Shown here piece after piece: positions 1-13,700 of a DNA stretch of 64,000 nucleotides. The stretch covers positions 20,499,023 to 20,563,022 of the forward strand of contig CM060200.1 of assembly GCA_030562195.1 (NCBI GenBank), read 5' to 3'. This DNA comes from Nipponacmea schrenckii. Taxonomy: Eukaryota > Mollusca > Gastropoda > Lottiidae. How positions within the stretch are numbered: position 1 is the first letter of the stretch; each line of letters starts with the position of its first letter. Under the pieces are notes generated by a model. It had not been told where the DNA came from. It saw nothing but the letters and a program-made list of their open reading frames with translations, and did not search any database. Made by a program: the position numbers and the translations under genes.

Positions 1-201
1 TTTGTAATTATGTGTCATTATTCCAATATGGTACAAACAGTAATGACATACTATGTGGGACATGCGGAAAATATTTAAAACGTAAAGACATGCTTATGTC
101 TATGTGAAACACCTGATAAGAATATACAGGTACATGTCAATATAACATAAACTGTTTTTATTTACTCTCAAAATACTGTATTTGGTTCATTTGACTTACA
201 G

Positions 202-2644
202 GTAGCAGAAATATTATCTCTAGAAAAAACAAGATTATCAATTAGTGGATGGTTTCATGGACCACCATTACCACGACAACCACCTCATAAAGAACATTCA
301 CCTACACTGACACCCTACATAACAGTTGATGTAAGTTTTACTTAATTCTGAGCTACTATATTTTTTATGACGGCAATAAGATTATGTTGATAGTGAGAGG
401 TTCTGTCGCACAGTTGCTAAGAGCGTTGAAAACTTTAAATGACACCATTAACTCCAAAAATTGTGGTTATGTACCCATCTATAATCCAGGAAAGGATTTG
501 GCCATGGATTAGCTGTTCAAAATGATCTTTTGAGAATATTGTTTAACCTGTAGAAAATGGTTGTTTCTTTCTTTCTGTTTGAAATATAATGGTAATTTGC
601 ATTACTTTTCTTTATAACATGACAGATATATTTTGAATTAACTGATTTTGCAGAAATAATTTAATTCACTAAACCTTTTTTGCTTTTGTAGGAAGATGAG
701 TTTTATACCTGGATTAACCCAGTCTATTTAGTCCCTGAAATACAGGGTGAGATAAGTGAGAAATTTGAATCTGAATCAGAAATACAATTAACAGATTTCA
801 TACAGGTGCAGTGTCTTCCATTTGATTAGCTTGAATTTTTTTAAGAAAGACATACCTCCAATATAGCAATTGCTTTTGTAGGTCATTGCATCTGCTAGTG
901 GAACATCAATAGCTGTAATGTACAACAATATCTAACTCTATATTTCTCTCGCAAATCAGACATTAATTTGCTGTCTCAGTGAATGTCGGATTACATAGAG
1001 ACTGTAATTGTAATACATTCATTAATATTTGCAGAAAGAAAAATATAATGAATTGAAAAAAGCTTTGAAAGAAAGTGATATTCATTGGTCACATCATGGT
1101 CCCGCTAATAAAAGGTAAGAAATTATTGTGTGAAATCCATTTTGATATACATAATTCCAATAGATCTAAAGGAGTTATAAACAGTAATTGTGTAGAAATA
1201 TGGCAATTTTAATCAGTATTAGTTGGTTTAAGCTTTATATACAATAAAAGGTTCATGTAATTCTGTATGTCTTTTTTGTGTTTTTCTGAACTCATGTTAA
1301 ACGTAGTGTAAGCTTAAATTAATTGTGTTGTAGAGCATGATTACAATTTTAGAACACAATCTAAATCTACTTGCTGATAGTTTCATATGACTATGTTTAT
1401 CTATTGTAGGAAATATTATGTGTGCAACTCTGAAAATCAGCCTGCTATAATTAAAGAGTGCGTAAAATTTCTACAGTCGGATGCTATGTTTTTAGTTTTA
1501 TCTAATATAACTGGACTTAAACTACATGAATTAGCTCCAGAATCAGATGATGAAGAAAAAGACACAAAGAAAAAAGAAAGTGAAAGTAAAGAAGGTCAAT
1601 GTTCAACAATCCCTCATGATGGAAGCGGTGATAAGAAAGAAAGAGGTATTTTTTTTTAACATGTCTGAATCATTTCTTAAATTAACAAGATTAGAACCCA
1701 AATTTCTAATATTTTAACAAAGTATGCTACAGAAGCCCCTGGGAATTGAAAATAGAGTGATTAAAGCCTGAAGCAAATATTTGTTAAAAAAATGAGCAAT
1801 GTGTGATGGTTCAAAACAGCCCTACAGTCATTTGGAAATATCTGGTATGTGAGCCTGTCTTGATCTTAGTTTTTGGACTTTAAAATCCATCTTATTTTAT
1901 TTCAGTTATATCAGGAAGTGTAAATTCAAAATGTTATAGTGAAGTCAGAAAATGGAATCATGGTTGTTACACATTAGCTTATGATAAATCACATGATCAA
2001 AATACTGACTATTCATTGGATGCGGTTTTCTTCATTGACTGCTCAGGTAAAAATGAATCATCGGTTAGTCTAACATTAGGCTTGCAGGAGTTAGTCATAG
2101 TGTTTTACGGTTTTCTTGGATCACATCTTCTGAACAAGTAATGTATAGCTTGAACAAGACAGCATCAAACTGTTAATTAATGTACAACCTTGTTTGACTT
2201 TGTATTTTTATTTGTACATAAAAAACATGCAGATGTGAAATAAGTGATTGTTTAAAATTGATCTGTTTTCAATGTTTAGATTGGAAGACAGAATATGGAG
2301 GATTTACATCTTATATAGCTAAAGATGAGGATGATGAAGTAAGTATATTTTTGTCAGATTTCATTCTAAACCATTCAGATTATGGGTTGTTGGCATGAAG
2401 ATAAGATTTTGTTTTCTAATTTGTTTCAGTATTTCAACAGTGTTCATGTAAATGCTTAATAATAAACTTAATGATCAAATATTATATTTTATTTCAGTTA
2501 TTAAGTGTTACTCCTGAAGACAACTGTCTAGCTCTAGTTTATAGAGATAAAAATACTCTAAAATTTATTAAACATATTAATCATAAATGTGTGGGTTCAC
2601 CTCAACCACAATTTTATGATATTTCAACTGTGTATTATGAATAA
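202..2644 (+). CDS. OGFOD1: Prolyl 3-hydroxylase OGFOD1, C-terminal part (7 exons, 5' end outside window)
   Basis: Coding exons, all with AG/GT borders and matching phases: 202-330, 692-805, 1035-1114, 1410-1645, 1906-2046, 2280-2338 and 2498-2644 (stop TAA). Recognisable segments are SISGWFHGP in exon 1, LSNITGLKLHELAPESDDEE in exon 4, WNHGCYTLAYD in exon 5, EYGGFTSYIA in exon 6 and LALVYRD...FIKHINH in exon 7, ending in VYYE as the vertebrate protein does. OGFOD1/Tpa1 is a 2-oxoglutarate- and Fe(II)-dependent oxygenase that hydroxylates a proline of ribosomal protein uS12 and affects translation and stress granules (family knowledge). The segment here is the second, degenerate oxygenase-like domain; the catalytic HxD...H domain lies upstream of base 1. 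An acidic, Lys/Glu-rich linker (1540-1645) separates its two halves. The gene is convergent with ACSBG. Nothing looks broken. Confidence 0.93.
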
Positions 2645-2645
2645 A
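2640..2645 (+). terminator. AATAAA overlapping the OGFOD1 stop codon
   Basis: The canonical polyadenylation hexamer AATAAA contains the TAA stop of OGFOD1. Further AATAAA copies occur near 2941 and 3061, so which one is used is unknown. If the first were used, the 3' UTR would be only a few bases long, so a downstream site is more plausible. Confidence 0.3.
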
Positions 2646-4713
2646 GTTTTAATCTTTTATCACCTTCTGCTTGTATTTTTTATGACATTGAAAATTATTG
2701 GTATTTCCATGGAAAGGGGAATGGTAGTTTCTATTGGCATATATCTACAGGAGCTCTTGGCTTATGAAAAGGCTATGCCTTTTGACAATTTTTCTCTGAT
2801 CGTTGAGGATTCACTTGTTCTGGGCAGGGTTAAAACAGAACTGCTTTAGATAAATTAGCCGTGCTGGAGCACTCATGTCATGAAACACAAATGTCTGAAC
2901 ATTTTTTTTAATGAAATAACTATTAACATCAGATCTACAAAATAAACAATTTCAGTAATAATGATATGGTACAAATTTGAAATGATCCATATATTCTTTA
3001 CAAGTTTAATTTATTTTTGATAACACAACAATTCCTTTTACCAACCAATACTTCACTTGTAAATAAATAAATTCCTCAAAACCAAACAAACGTCATTCTA
3101 ATAATAAAAAAGAAAAAAAAAGTAATTTTTATTTAGAGGAGTCCATAAATTTTAAGAGAGATTCAAGATTTTTTCTAGCCATGGAATGGGTATCGGCATC
3201 AGACCTGGTTCCTGTAATTACAGTAATACCAGACCAAATAATGCCAGAAAAATATTACGTTTGGAATGGCAATTTGGGGTTCTTTCTCTGCAATTTCAAG
3301 AACCACAGACATGGAAATCAAAATGCTGCAACGAAAATCAATTTAAGTTGTAAACACCCAGGTCTTGAATCTCTATAATATAAAATATTACAGCAATAGA
3401 TAAGTATGAGATCTTAGTGAAGGAAAAAAATCTTTTTGAGCCAAAACTGAACTTAATATTTATTTGGACCTGTTTTATATTGCATTCAGTTTCTGCGTAT
3501 AATTATGGTAGCTTGCTGGTTGGATTGACAAAATATTTTTTGATGCACATGTATAAAACATATATAGTACAATATAAATATAGCAGTGGCAAGATTTCAT
3601 GAATTATATTATAAAATTAATAATATATACATAGAAATTAATGAAATTCTATAATGAAATAAAGCATGTTAACATATCATGTTAGCCAAGACCTGCATCA
3701 CATACAGGCATCATTTTCCAAGCTAGTTTTCTTCTTCCTTATAAAAGAAAGACCCCAAGAAACTGAATATGTATATATAAGGCTGACTTCACTAACTAAG
3801 GATTCTTTATAAATTTGATCAAAACAATATAACATACCATAAATATGTATAAAAATATAATTATAAACAAAACAAAAGAGAAAAATACAAAAAACTAAAC
3901 AAAATAAATACATAATGGATATACAGATCTAGTCTGTGTCATTAATGTTGCAAAACAGTGTCTTAATAATGTCAATGTCAATATACAAATGTAAATAAAG
4001 GAAATTCCTACAACTGAACTTAATCAAGTTGAAGATTTGAGAAACAGAATCCAAAATAATCTTAACTTTTTAAAGGCACATTTTTAATTAATATATAAAA
4101 AATAAACATTTCCAGCCTAGTTGATTTAATTCAAGATCATAACCGATTGCAAAAATGGCTTCAAATGTAAGTTTAAAGTACTTCACTTTCTTTTATTTCC
4201 TCAGAATTGAGCAAACTAGAGCTATAAATACTGTTTAATCTTCAACAGTGTTTTTTCAATTCAAAAACCTAAATTCCAATTTATACATAAAGATATGCTT
4301 TATTATGTGTATTGTTTAAGTCACTGTCTCTGAAAATATTTCTAGTGTAAAGATATATCTACACTACAGTTCTATTAATCTCTTCTATAAAGTTTGTATA
4401 TTTAAAGCAGAGATATAACTGAAAGTCATGGTTAAAATTTTTGAGAAAATATGACAAACTACAACCAAATGAATCCTGTACAAGGATTGCTCACTCTATG
4501 AATGTACATGTTGGAACCAAAATTGATATACTACTGTTCATTGGGAGACGGGACTTGGTCATATTTCCTGTTTTTATGAAGCTGATACATATTGTATTCA
4601 AGTTGTAATAAAGAAAATATAAAAATATAATTTGAATTAAAAATTCTAAGATGGTTGTATCACAATTTTATAGTGGTGTTTTAATAATGGATGGAATGTA
4701 TGACCTTGACATT
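2645..4713. other. Convergent 3' UTR / intergenic space between OGFOD1 and ACSBG
   Basis: AT-rich sequence with several AATAAA motifs on both strands (for example + 2941 and 3061, and - near 4299-4304). It holds the 3' ends of the two convergent genes. No gene with homology was recognised; one terminal-exon-like open stretch on the minus strand is listed separately. Confidence 0.6.
3129..3254 (-). other. Unassigned terminal-exon-like open frame
   Basis: A 41-codon minus-strand open stretch ends at a TAA directly followed by an overlapping AATAAA. Its last residues include MARKNLESLLKFMDSSK. A consensus-like acceptor (CTGTAATTACAG) occurs inside it. I do not recognise the family and see no partner exon nearby. 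The opposite strand is also open here (3181-3375), so this may be chance or an old gene fragment. Low confidence. Confidence 0.15.
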
Positions 4714-7700
4714 TTACCCTTCGTAGAACTCTTCTATTTCTTTGGAATACATCTTCACTACTATTGGTCTTCTTAGTTTTAATGTTGGTCCTGTAAATAA
4801 ATATATATGTAGATGAATTATGCAAAAATGATACATCTCGACGGTGCAAAAAAAAATTTTTTCTTTAAAATACATATGAGCTTTAATTTCATATTTGAGT
4901 CTTTGAGTGATGTAAGACCTGCCATTATTTTATTTTATTTTTGGTCATAATCATTCCAGAAGAACTTAAATTATCAAAGAAAAAGATTACACCATCCAAT
5001 TTATTGGAATGATTCAAATAGCCCAATAGACATAGAAAATACATGTGAATAAACATATTTTGTCTGTGTTTGAAACAAATGAAATTATATTTGAACTAAC
5101 CTAGTTCTCCACTAAACACAGTAAAGTCATGAGGTAATATTTTCCACTTTTGAATAGTGGCTGCCCTGCTTACAGCTTTTTTATTAGCTGCAGCAATACC
5201 CGCTTCTATGGCTTTCTTTACAGCTTCATCTTGTCGGAATTCTGTTACTGTTTTAGCTGAGCTACCAATACTCTCACACCATTCTATAGCTTGTTTATCT
5301 AGAGGCTCTAAGGATTCCTGAGTTTCTGGATCTATCTTACACTAATTACAAACATATCATATATAACTAAATCAGCTCACACAAAGTAAACAAATTTTTT
5401 TTAATTTTTCACAGGCCATGATCTTGGTTTCTTACATCTCAAAACTAATTTTCGATTTACACATATCCAAAAATGTAGGAATTATTATGAGAAGATGAAT
5501 ATGTTCATAATAACTGGAGGTATGATACGAAGTTGATATTTTCAAATCAAAAGGGTTCCAAATAATGTTAGCTTTTTTTGACAATTTTTTCATTATTCCT
5601 ATTGTGGTATTTATTATGTTCACCAATCAATTCTCCTTCCCGAAATCCCTTTAAATAACAATGTTATATTAAATCTTACCTTGGCGGTTAACAAGATTGA
5701 TAAAAATTTTCGTTTATCACCAATTAACATACAGTTACTTATACATGGTAAACATTCTTTAACATTGTCTTCTACTGGTACTGGAGCTATATTCTCACCA
5801 CCAGCAGTGATTATTAGTTCTATAAAACAATAGATATATTAGAGTAAACAATCAGTATCTCCTACTGATACTGGAGCTATATTCTCACCACCAGCAGTGA
5901 TTATTAGTTCTATAAAACAATACATGTAGATATATTAGAGTAAACAATCAGTATCTCCTACTGATACTGGAGCTGTATTCTCACCACCAGCAGTGATTAT
6001 TATTTCTATAAAACAATAGATATATCAGAGTAAACAATCAGTATCTTCTACTGGTACTGGAGCTATATTCTCACAACCAGCAGTGATTATTATTTCTATA
6101 AAACAATAGATATATTAGAGTAAACAATCAGTATCTTCTACTGTTACTGGAGCTATATTCTCACCACCAGCAGTGATTAATATTACTATAAAAGAATAGA
6201 TACAGTATATTAGAGTAAACAATCAGTATCTTCTACTGGTACTGGAGCTATATTCTCACACCACCAGCAGTGATTATTAGTTCTAAAAACAATAGATATA
6301 TTAGAGTAAACAATCAGTATCTTCTACTGGAGCTATATTCTCACCACCAGCAGTGATTAATATTACTATAAAAGAATAGATACAGTATATTAGAGTAAAC
6401 AATCAGTATCTTCTACTGGTACTGGAGCTATATTCTCACCACCAGCAGTGATTATTAGTTCTATAAAACAATAGATATATCAGAGTAAACAATCAGTATC
6501 TCCTACTGATACTGGAGCTATATTCTCACCACCAGCAGTGATTATTATTTCTATAAAACAATAGATATATTAGAATAAACAATCAGTATCTCCTACTGAT
6601 ACTGGAGCTATATTCTCACCATCAGCAGTGATTATTATTTCTATAAAACAATAGATATATTAGAGTAAACAATCAGTATCTTCTACTGGTACTGGAGCTA
6701 TATTCTCACCACCAGCAGTGATTATTATTTCTATAAAACAATAGATATATCAGAGTAAACAATCAGTATCTTCTACTGGTACTGCAGCTATATTCTCACC
6801 ATCAGCAGTGATTATTATTTCTATAAAACAATAGATATATCAGAGTAAACAATCAGTATCTTCTACTGGTACTGGAGCTATATTCTCACAACCAGCAGTG
6901 ATTATTATTTCTATAAAACAATAGATATATCAGAGTAAACAATCAGTATCTTCTACTGGTACTGGAGCTATATTCTCACCACCAGCAGTGATTATTATTT
7001 CTATAAAACAATAGATATATTAGAGTAAACAATCAGTATCTTCTACTGGTACTGGAGCTATATTCTCACAACCAGCTGTGATTATTATTTCTATAAAACA
7101 ATAGATATATTAGAGTAAACAATCAGTATCTTCTACTGGTACTGGAGCTATATTCTCACGACCAGCAATGATTATTATTTCTATAAAACAATAGATATGT
7201 TAGAGTAAACAATCAGTATCTTCTACTGGTACTGGAGCTATATTCTCACCACCAGCAGTGATTATTATTTCTATAAAACAATAGATATGTTAGAGTAAAC
7301 AATCAGTATCTTCTACTGGTACTGGAGCTATATTCTCACCACCAGCAGTGACTATTATTTCTATAAAACAATAGATATATTAGAGTAAACAATCAGTATC
7401 TTCCACTGGTACTGGAGCTATTTTCTCACCACCAGCAGTAATTATTATTCTAGGTTTAAATCAACTAAATTATTCCTACCTTTTATTCTACCAGTTATAA
7501 AGAGGAAACCATCTTTATCAACTCTGCCAATATCACCAGTTCGTAACCAACCATCATCTGTTATTACTTCTTTAGTTTTCTCATCTTGTTGTAAATATCC
7601 CATAAATATATGACGACCATACATTAATATCTGAAATATAATATAAACTGTTATGTACCAAGTCAGATAAAAGAAACAGTAGAAATATATTCCTAACATT

Positions 7701-10700
7701 TCAAATATATATGTGCAGCCTATGATGTTGCCTGCTTCAAAAATAATTAATCTATTTAAAAAATTACAATCTATTTATAAGTTACGCTAGGAATCTTAAA
7801 CTTAGATATTACCATACAATGGAATGTGCCAGTATGAGAAATGAAATGAATGGAGTTTTATATCTTACTCTTCTGCAAGTTATGCACCAGAAAAATTGTA
7901 CAACACAAGTAAAAACTAAAAACAATCCAAAATTTGCCCATTATTGCGATCAAGATGGCTAACATGCATCAGTGAAATACAGGTAATGATAAAATTATAG
8001 AAAATTACAACAAATTATAGACAAGTTACTACAAATACATTTTCAGATCCAGAAACAACAAGCACAAACCAGATATAAATATTAATTTTTAGAATAAGAT
8101 AACATAATCACCTCTCCATTGCCCTCTTCATCTGGATTATCTATTCTGGTAAATACACCTGGTGACACGGATCCAACACTACCGAATCTACGACAACCTG
8201 GTCGACTAAATGAATGAGGTCCTAAAAAATAAACATTGAGCATGTTTATTAATAATGTAGCATGATTTAGTAAAATTAATAAGCCTTATTGAGCTGTTGC
8301 CATGCAGTGTGTTATAAGGGAAATAACAACAGAGACTGGTTATAACCTTCCATATTGATTTCCATTGTCATATGAACATGAAACAAAGAACCTGACATGT
8401 TTTACCAACTTGGAATCTACAGCTTCATGTTATTCAAAATGCCAGAACAAAACAATTCATAATTATTATAAAGCCAAAATATACCTGAACTTTCGCTCAT
8501 TCCATATACTTCATCTACCATTATATCTAAACTCATAAAATATTCTAGTGTGTCTTTAGTAATAGGTGCTGCTCCAGAAAACATAATTTTACATTGATCT
8601 AATCCTGTACCTTCTTTAACTCTTTTAAAAGCCAGGGCATTAGCCAAGGTCCAACCAAATGGTACACTGCCACTATAAATAGATTTATACACAAATAATA
8701 TTTCATAAATCAGTACTTAATTTATATTCAAATCAAGATGCCAAGATAACATCGCAATTAAAATATATTTTTACACGTTGATCACATATTAAAACATTCA
8801 TAAGATTCGATATGAAAACATCAAAAACTTTCTGATTTTGGAACATCCAGAAGATCCTGATATGAAAACATCAAATCTTTCTGATTTTGCAACATCCAGA
8901 TGATCCTGATATGAAAGCATCAAAACTTTCTGATTTTTGAGCATCCAAAAACTTTCTGATTTTTGAGCATCCAAAACTTTCTGATTTTTGAACATCCAGA
9001 TGATGCTGATATGAAAACATCAAAACTTTCTGATTTTTGAACATCCAAAAACTTTCTGATTTTTGAACATCCAGAAGATCCTTATATGAAAACATCAAAA
9101 CTTTCTGATTTTTGAACATTCAAAATATTTCTGATTTTGGAACATTCAGAAGATCCTGATATGAAAACATCAAAAACTTTCTGATTTTGGATCTTTCAGA
9201 AGATCCTGATATGAAAACATCAAAACTTTCTGATTTTGGAACATCCAAAAACTCTCTGATTTTTGAACATCCAGATGATCCTGATATGAAAACATCCAAA
9301 ACTTTCTGATTTTGAAACATCCAAAAAATTTGATTTTTGAACATTCGAAAGATCATGATATGAAAGCATCAAAAACTTTCTGATTTTGGAACATCCAAAA
9401 ACTTTCCTATTTTGGAACATTCAGAAGATCCTGATATGAAAATATCATAAACTTTCTGCTTTTGGAACAGCCAAGAATGTTCTGATTTTGGAATATTCAG
9501 AAGATCCTGATATGAAAATATCCAAAACATTCTGATATTGAAACATCCAGATTCTTTTATTGCAACATCGAGATTATTGGAACATGAACTTTTCTAATTA
9601 TTGAATCGAGATATTTTACCATTCAATATAATAGTAATTCGGGCAGAATTTTTAATTTGATTGTAATTTTTTGTAACAATATAGCTTTAAATAAATATAC
9701 ATTTAAAGAGTAAGATAAAAGATAACAGATATACATGTACAACATTAAATCATACTATACATGGTGTTTTTAAATAACGGTAAAGGCATGAGTAAGAATT
9801 TGACAAGGTTTGCCAAAAAGAAATATAAGCAGAAAAAAAATAAGAAAATTGTCAAAAAATAAAGTAATACAGCACATTCACTACATAAAAATATTCAGAT
9901 GATAAAAATATTTTTACCAGCAACCCTTTTTCCTAGAACTAAGAAAATGATAAAATTATAAAATCTTAGCATTCTGATAAAAACAAACCATCCAACACAC
10001 CACCTAAATATTCATAGACATTCTCAAAGAATCACATAAGGTAAAATGAATATTTTTGTAAATTGTAATTAAAAAAAAAAAAACATGAAATACTTCACAT
10101 TTTGGACATTTACCATAGAAGGCAAATCCATGTTTTCTAAATACCAAAATTTTAATCTTAAATTCTTTTTGTGTGTTCCTCGTTAATTGCCGTAGCTCTG
10201 ATTCATTTACATAAAAATTGTGTTCACAGACTCAACAAATCAAATTCTTTGATCAACAAAATTCTGAGATATTGACACTTTCTAATTACTTACTCTAAAG
10301 TTTGCCTGCACTTTAAGTGGCATCATGTGGTAAATTTGTTATTAATAAAGATGATATCACATCTTAGAAAAAAAAGTCTAGAATAATATGTGAATCATAT
10401 TTGTCACATTACACAACAAAATACCATAAATACTTACTTGTTCAATCTATTCTTATTGCCCTTCAGACCAATACTCTTTGCCCATGTAGCAATTTTCAGC
10501 TTCAATCCCTTATTATTTCGACCAATTTCTAACAATGCATCCATCATCTTTTCCCAAACTCTGGGCACACCCATAAATCCTGTGGGACGAACTTCTTTGA
10601 GGGTTACGGCTAGAGAGCCCTGCAAGTACAGGTATTGAAATATATGTATTCTTCACATATAAATAATAGGGGCATTTAGGGGTAGATTGTATTATACATC

Positions 10701-13700
10701 TCAACTTTGTTGTACAATTATGATTCAACAAATTTAAATTGTCTTTATCAGGTGAAATATGAAGCAAGAAGGTATACATACGTATCAGATCCCGATGATG
10801 GCAATGTAAATTGTTGAAACATTGTGTATAATAAAATTTATCAGTATACCATAAAACTATATCAGTTATTTAATTATACATGTACAATTATCAACCATGA
10901 GCCATTTTTGAAAAGGATGGCAAATTAAGGAAGTCAGTGGCACGGATCCATCAGGCATTCAAGAAGCTAAAGCATCTCAATCCGTCTGAAACCTATTGCA
11001 ACAACTGAAACTTGAAAAGGTAACAAAGTTAAACCAAAGAAAATCATATTTTCCACACTCACCTTTAAGGCATCTGGCTGAGCAAAAAATACAGTAGCAC
11101 CAAAATAAATAGCTAAATATATATCTAAGTGTTGAGCAGCAACATGACTTAATGGTAAATAACTGACTAATCTTTCAACACCAAATAATAACCCACCCTC
11201 AGGTCCTGCATTTACTGGAGTCCATGTTACCTATAACAGAAAATTATCTTTTAATCTGTTCTATCAGGATTGATGATGTTTGCCAAGAGTTACAGAATGT
11301 ACATAAGTTGTAACATTTTGTTACATTTAACTCAATATTTGAGTATATAATTTATTACGTTTTTTTTGTTGGATATATGCACTATAAATAAAGTATGAAT
11401 ATCATCATGCTGAAGTCTTCTGATTGTATAAATTGTGAAAAAGTTTCTTTTGAAGAAGAATCTCCAATTTTCCCAATATTTAGCCTGCATGTACGATACA
11501 AGACAATCAACAGAATTACTGTTCAATTTTTAACTGTGTCAATACAGAATTTCAGTTTGATTTGTTTTACTTACATTATCATGACTCAACATGACACCTT
11601 TAGGTTTACCAGTTGTACCGGACTGAAATAGATAAAAATAAATCATCTGTATTCATACATCAGACCCTTCTACACAACACTAGCCTGATGACATACCATG
11701 CAGTGTACAATGAAAATAATTTGGCTATGAAAGATTTGTTAAACCGCCAGTGCCTTTTCTAATTTCAACTTCAGTACCAAATAATGGAAGTTTAAAGCCT
11801 TGTAAAGATCATTGTATTCAGTATTTTCTAAAGATTATCAATGTTTTGACCTACACAGTCTGAATAATATTGCACATCATTACCTAAAGTACCCTCGGAG
11901 ATATTTGAGTATAAAAACAAACTTACTGTGTAAATCAACGTACAACATTTATTTGGTGCTTGATTTTTAAATCTTTCTTCAAGAGCAGAATCAGGTACAT
12001 CATCTCCTAATTTCATAAACTCTTCCCACTAAAAACACAAAACCAGTTCATTGTTTTATTTGCTCAAAAACAAGCATAAAAATTGACATCTGATGATCTT
12101 GTTCTTAAATATTTGAAATTGGTTTGATGAATAACTTACCAGCATAAATTACGGGATATGAAAACTTAGGTTCAATATTCCCATTTTGTCTAAATTATAT
12201 TGATTTAATATTTATCGAACTTACTGAGTATAGATTATCTTGTGGTGTTTCTATTTCACCAGAATATTGAACAATAGCTTTTAAATCCGGTAACTGGTCT
12301 TTCACTTGTAAAATTTTCTTTAAATAAGCTGTATTTTCTACAACTATAACTTGAGCTTTACTGTCAGCTGCTATGAATTGACAAGCTTCTGCATTGTTTG
12401 TGGTATAAATCCCAACAGCAAAACCACTACAAAATACATGGTGAAAACATGTAGTTATTTAAATTAATTCAATAAATTAGTGATACTGAAGGTTTTGATG
12501 CCTCTATAAAAATAACCCGCAAAATCTTGCTTTGTGTAAAATGATAAAAAAAGAAAAAAAAAAAAATTATTTATTTGCCATTATTGTTATTATTCTATTC
12601 TTTATAATCTGACAACTTACCCAGCAAATATACAACCAATATCTGCTAGAAACCATTCTGGACTATTAAAACCCATAATACCTACACCATAATAGGGCTG
12701 TAACCCAGCCTGAAATAAGTAATCAGTTTTTAGTTAACGTCCTACTTTTCTACAAAATAACTGGGCTTATAAAGACAGGTAACGCCATACAGAGAGCAAT
12801 CAGAGTAATTTTGCTAGAACAGCAACCATTAGCCTACCTTTCTGTGATTTCCAACTGTCAAAGAATATCTAAACATGCACATTCTGTAGTATACAGAGAC
12901 TTTGTCCCATTCACAAAGCCAAACACTATTTCATGTTGCCTGCTCCTAACCGCATTACTGACAGGGGGAAAACCAAGTTAAATCAAAAGATTTTATCTTT
13001 TTATCTTTGCCCAAATTCATCCCTGGACCTTCAGGATAGCAATCAAGCATGAAACACAATGAGGCCACTGTGGCCGCCTTTTAGCAATAGATAGCCTACA
13101 TATAACAGAAAAATAAGGCTTGAAAACTCCTGTTCAATATATTCATTCTTATGTGTATCAATATTTTCATTTTATGTACCTTTATGAAACTTTTGGCAGC
13201 CCTACATGAATCATCATAATACTGTTTGTATGTCCATCTAACCCAGGAATCGTTTCTCTTAACACCTATAAACAAGATAAATTCCACAATTCAGACATTT
13301 TAATATTGAGATGTTAAACAAAAATTACAAGGAAAGCACCAGATATTTTACTTTTTCATGGGAATCAGGCCTCATATTTTCGAAACCATCTTAGAGCCAG
13401 GATGTCCTAGGGTCTTAACTTCTAACACTGTTTCTGGGATATCCTAGGGTCTTAACTTCTAACACTGTTTCTGGGATGTCCTAGGGTCTTAACTTCTAAC
13501 ACTGTTTCTGGGATATCCTAGGGTCTTAACTTCTAACGCTGTTTCTGGGATATCCTAGGGTCTTAACTTCTAACACTGTTTCTGGGATATCCTACCAAAG
13601 ATAGCTTGCCAGGCAAGGTAATATACACCCACTGGCAGCATTTATTTCAAATAAAAAACTTTTCAGTAAGGTAACAATTAGTGGAATGAAATATTCAACC

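Noticed and set aside
5765..7456. CRISPR-like array of regularly spaced repeats
   Set aside because: Units are contiguous without unique spacers, lie in a eukaryotic intron and derive from an exon.
8798..9420. Overlapping minus-strand repeat ORFs
   Set aside because: By-products of the minisatellite at 8793-9555, inside an ACSBG intron.
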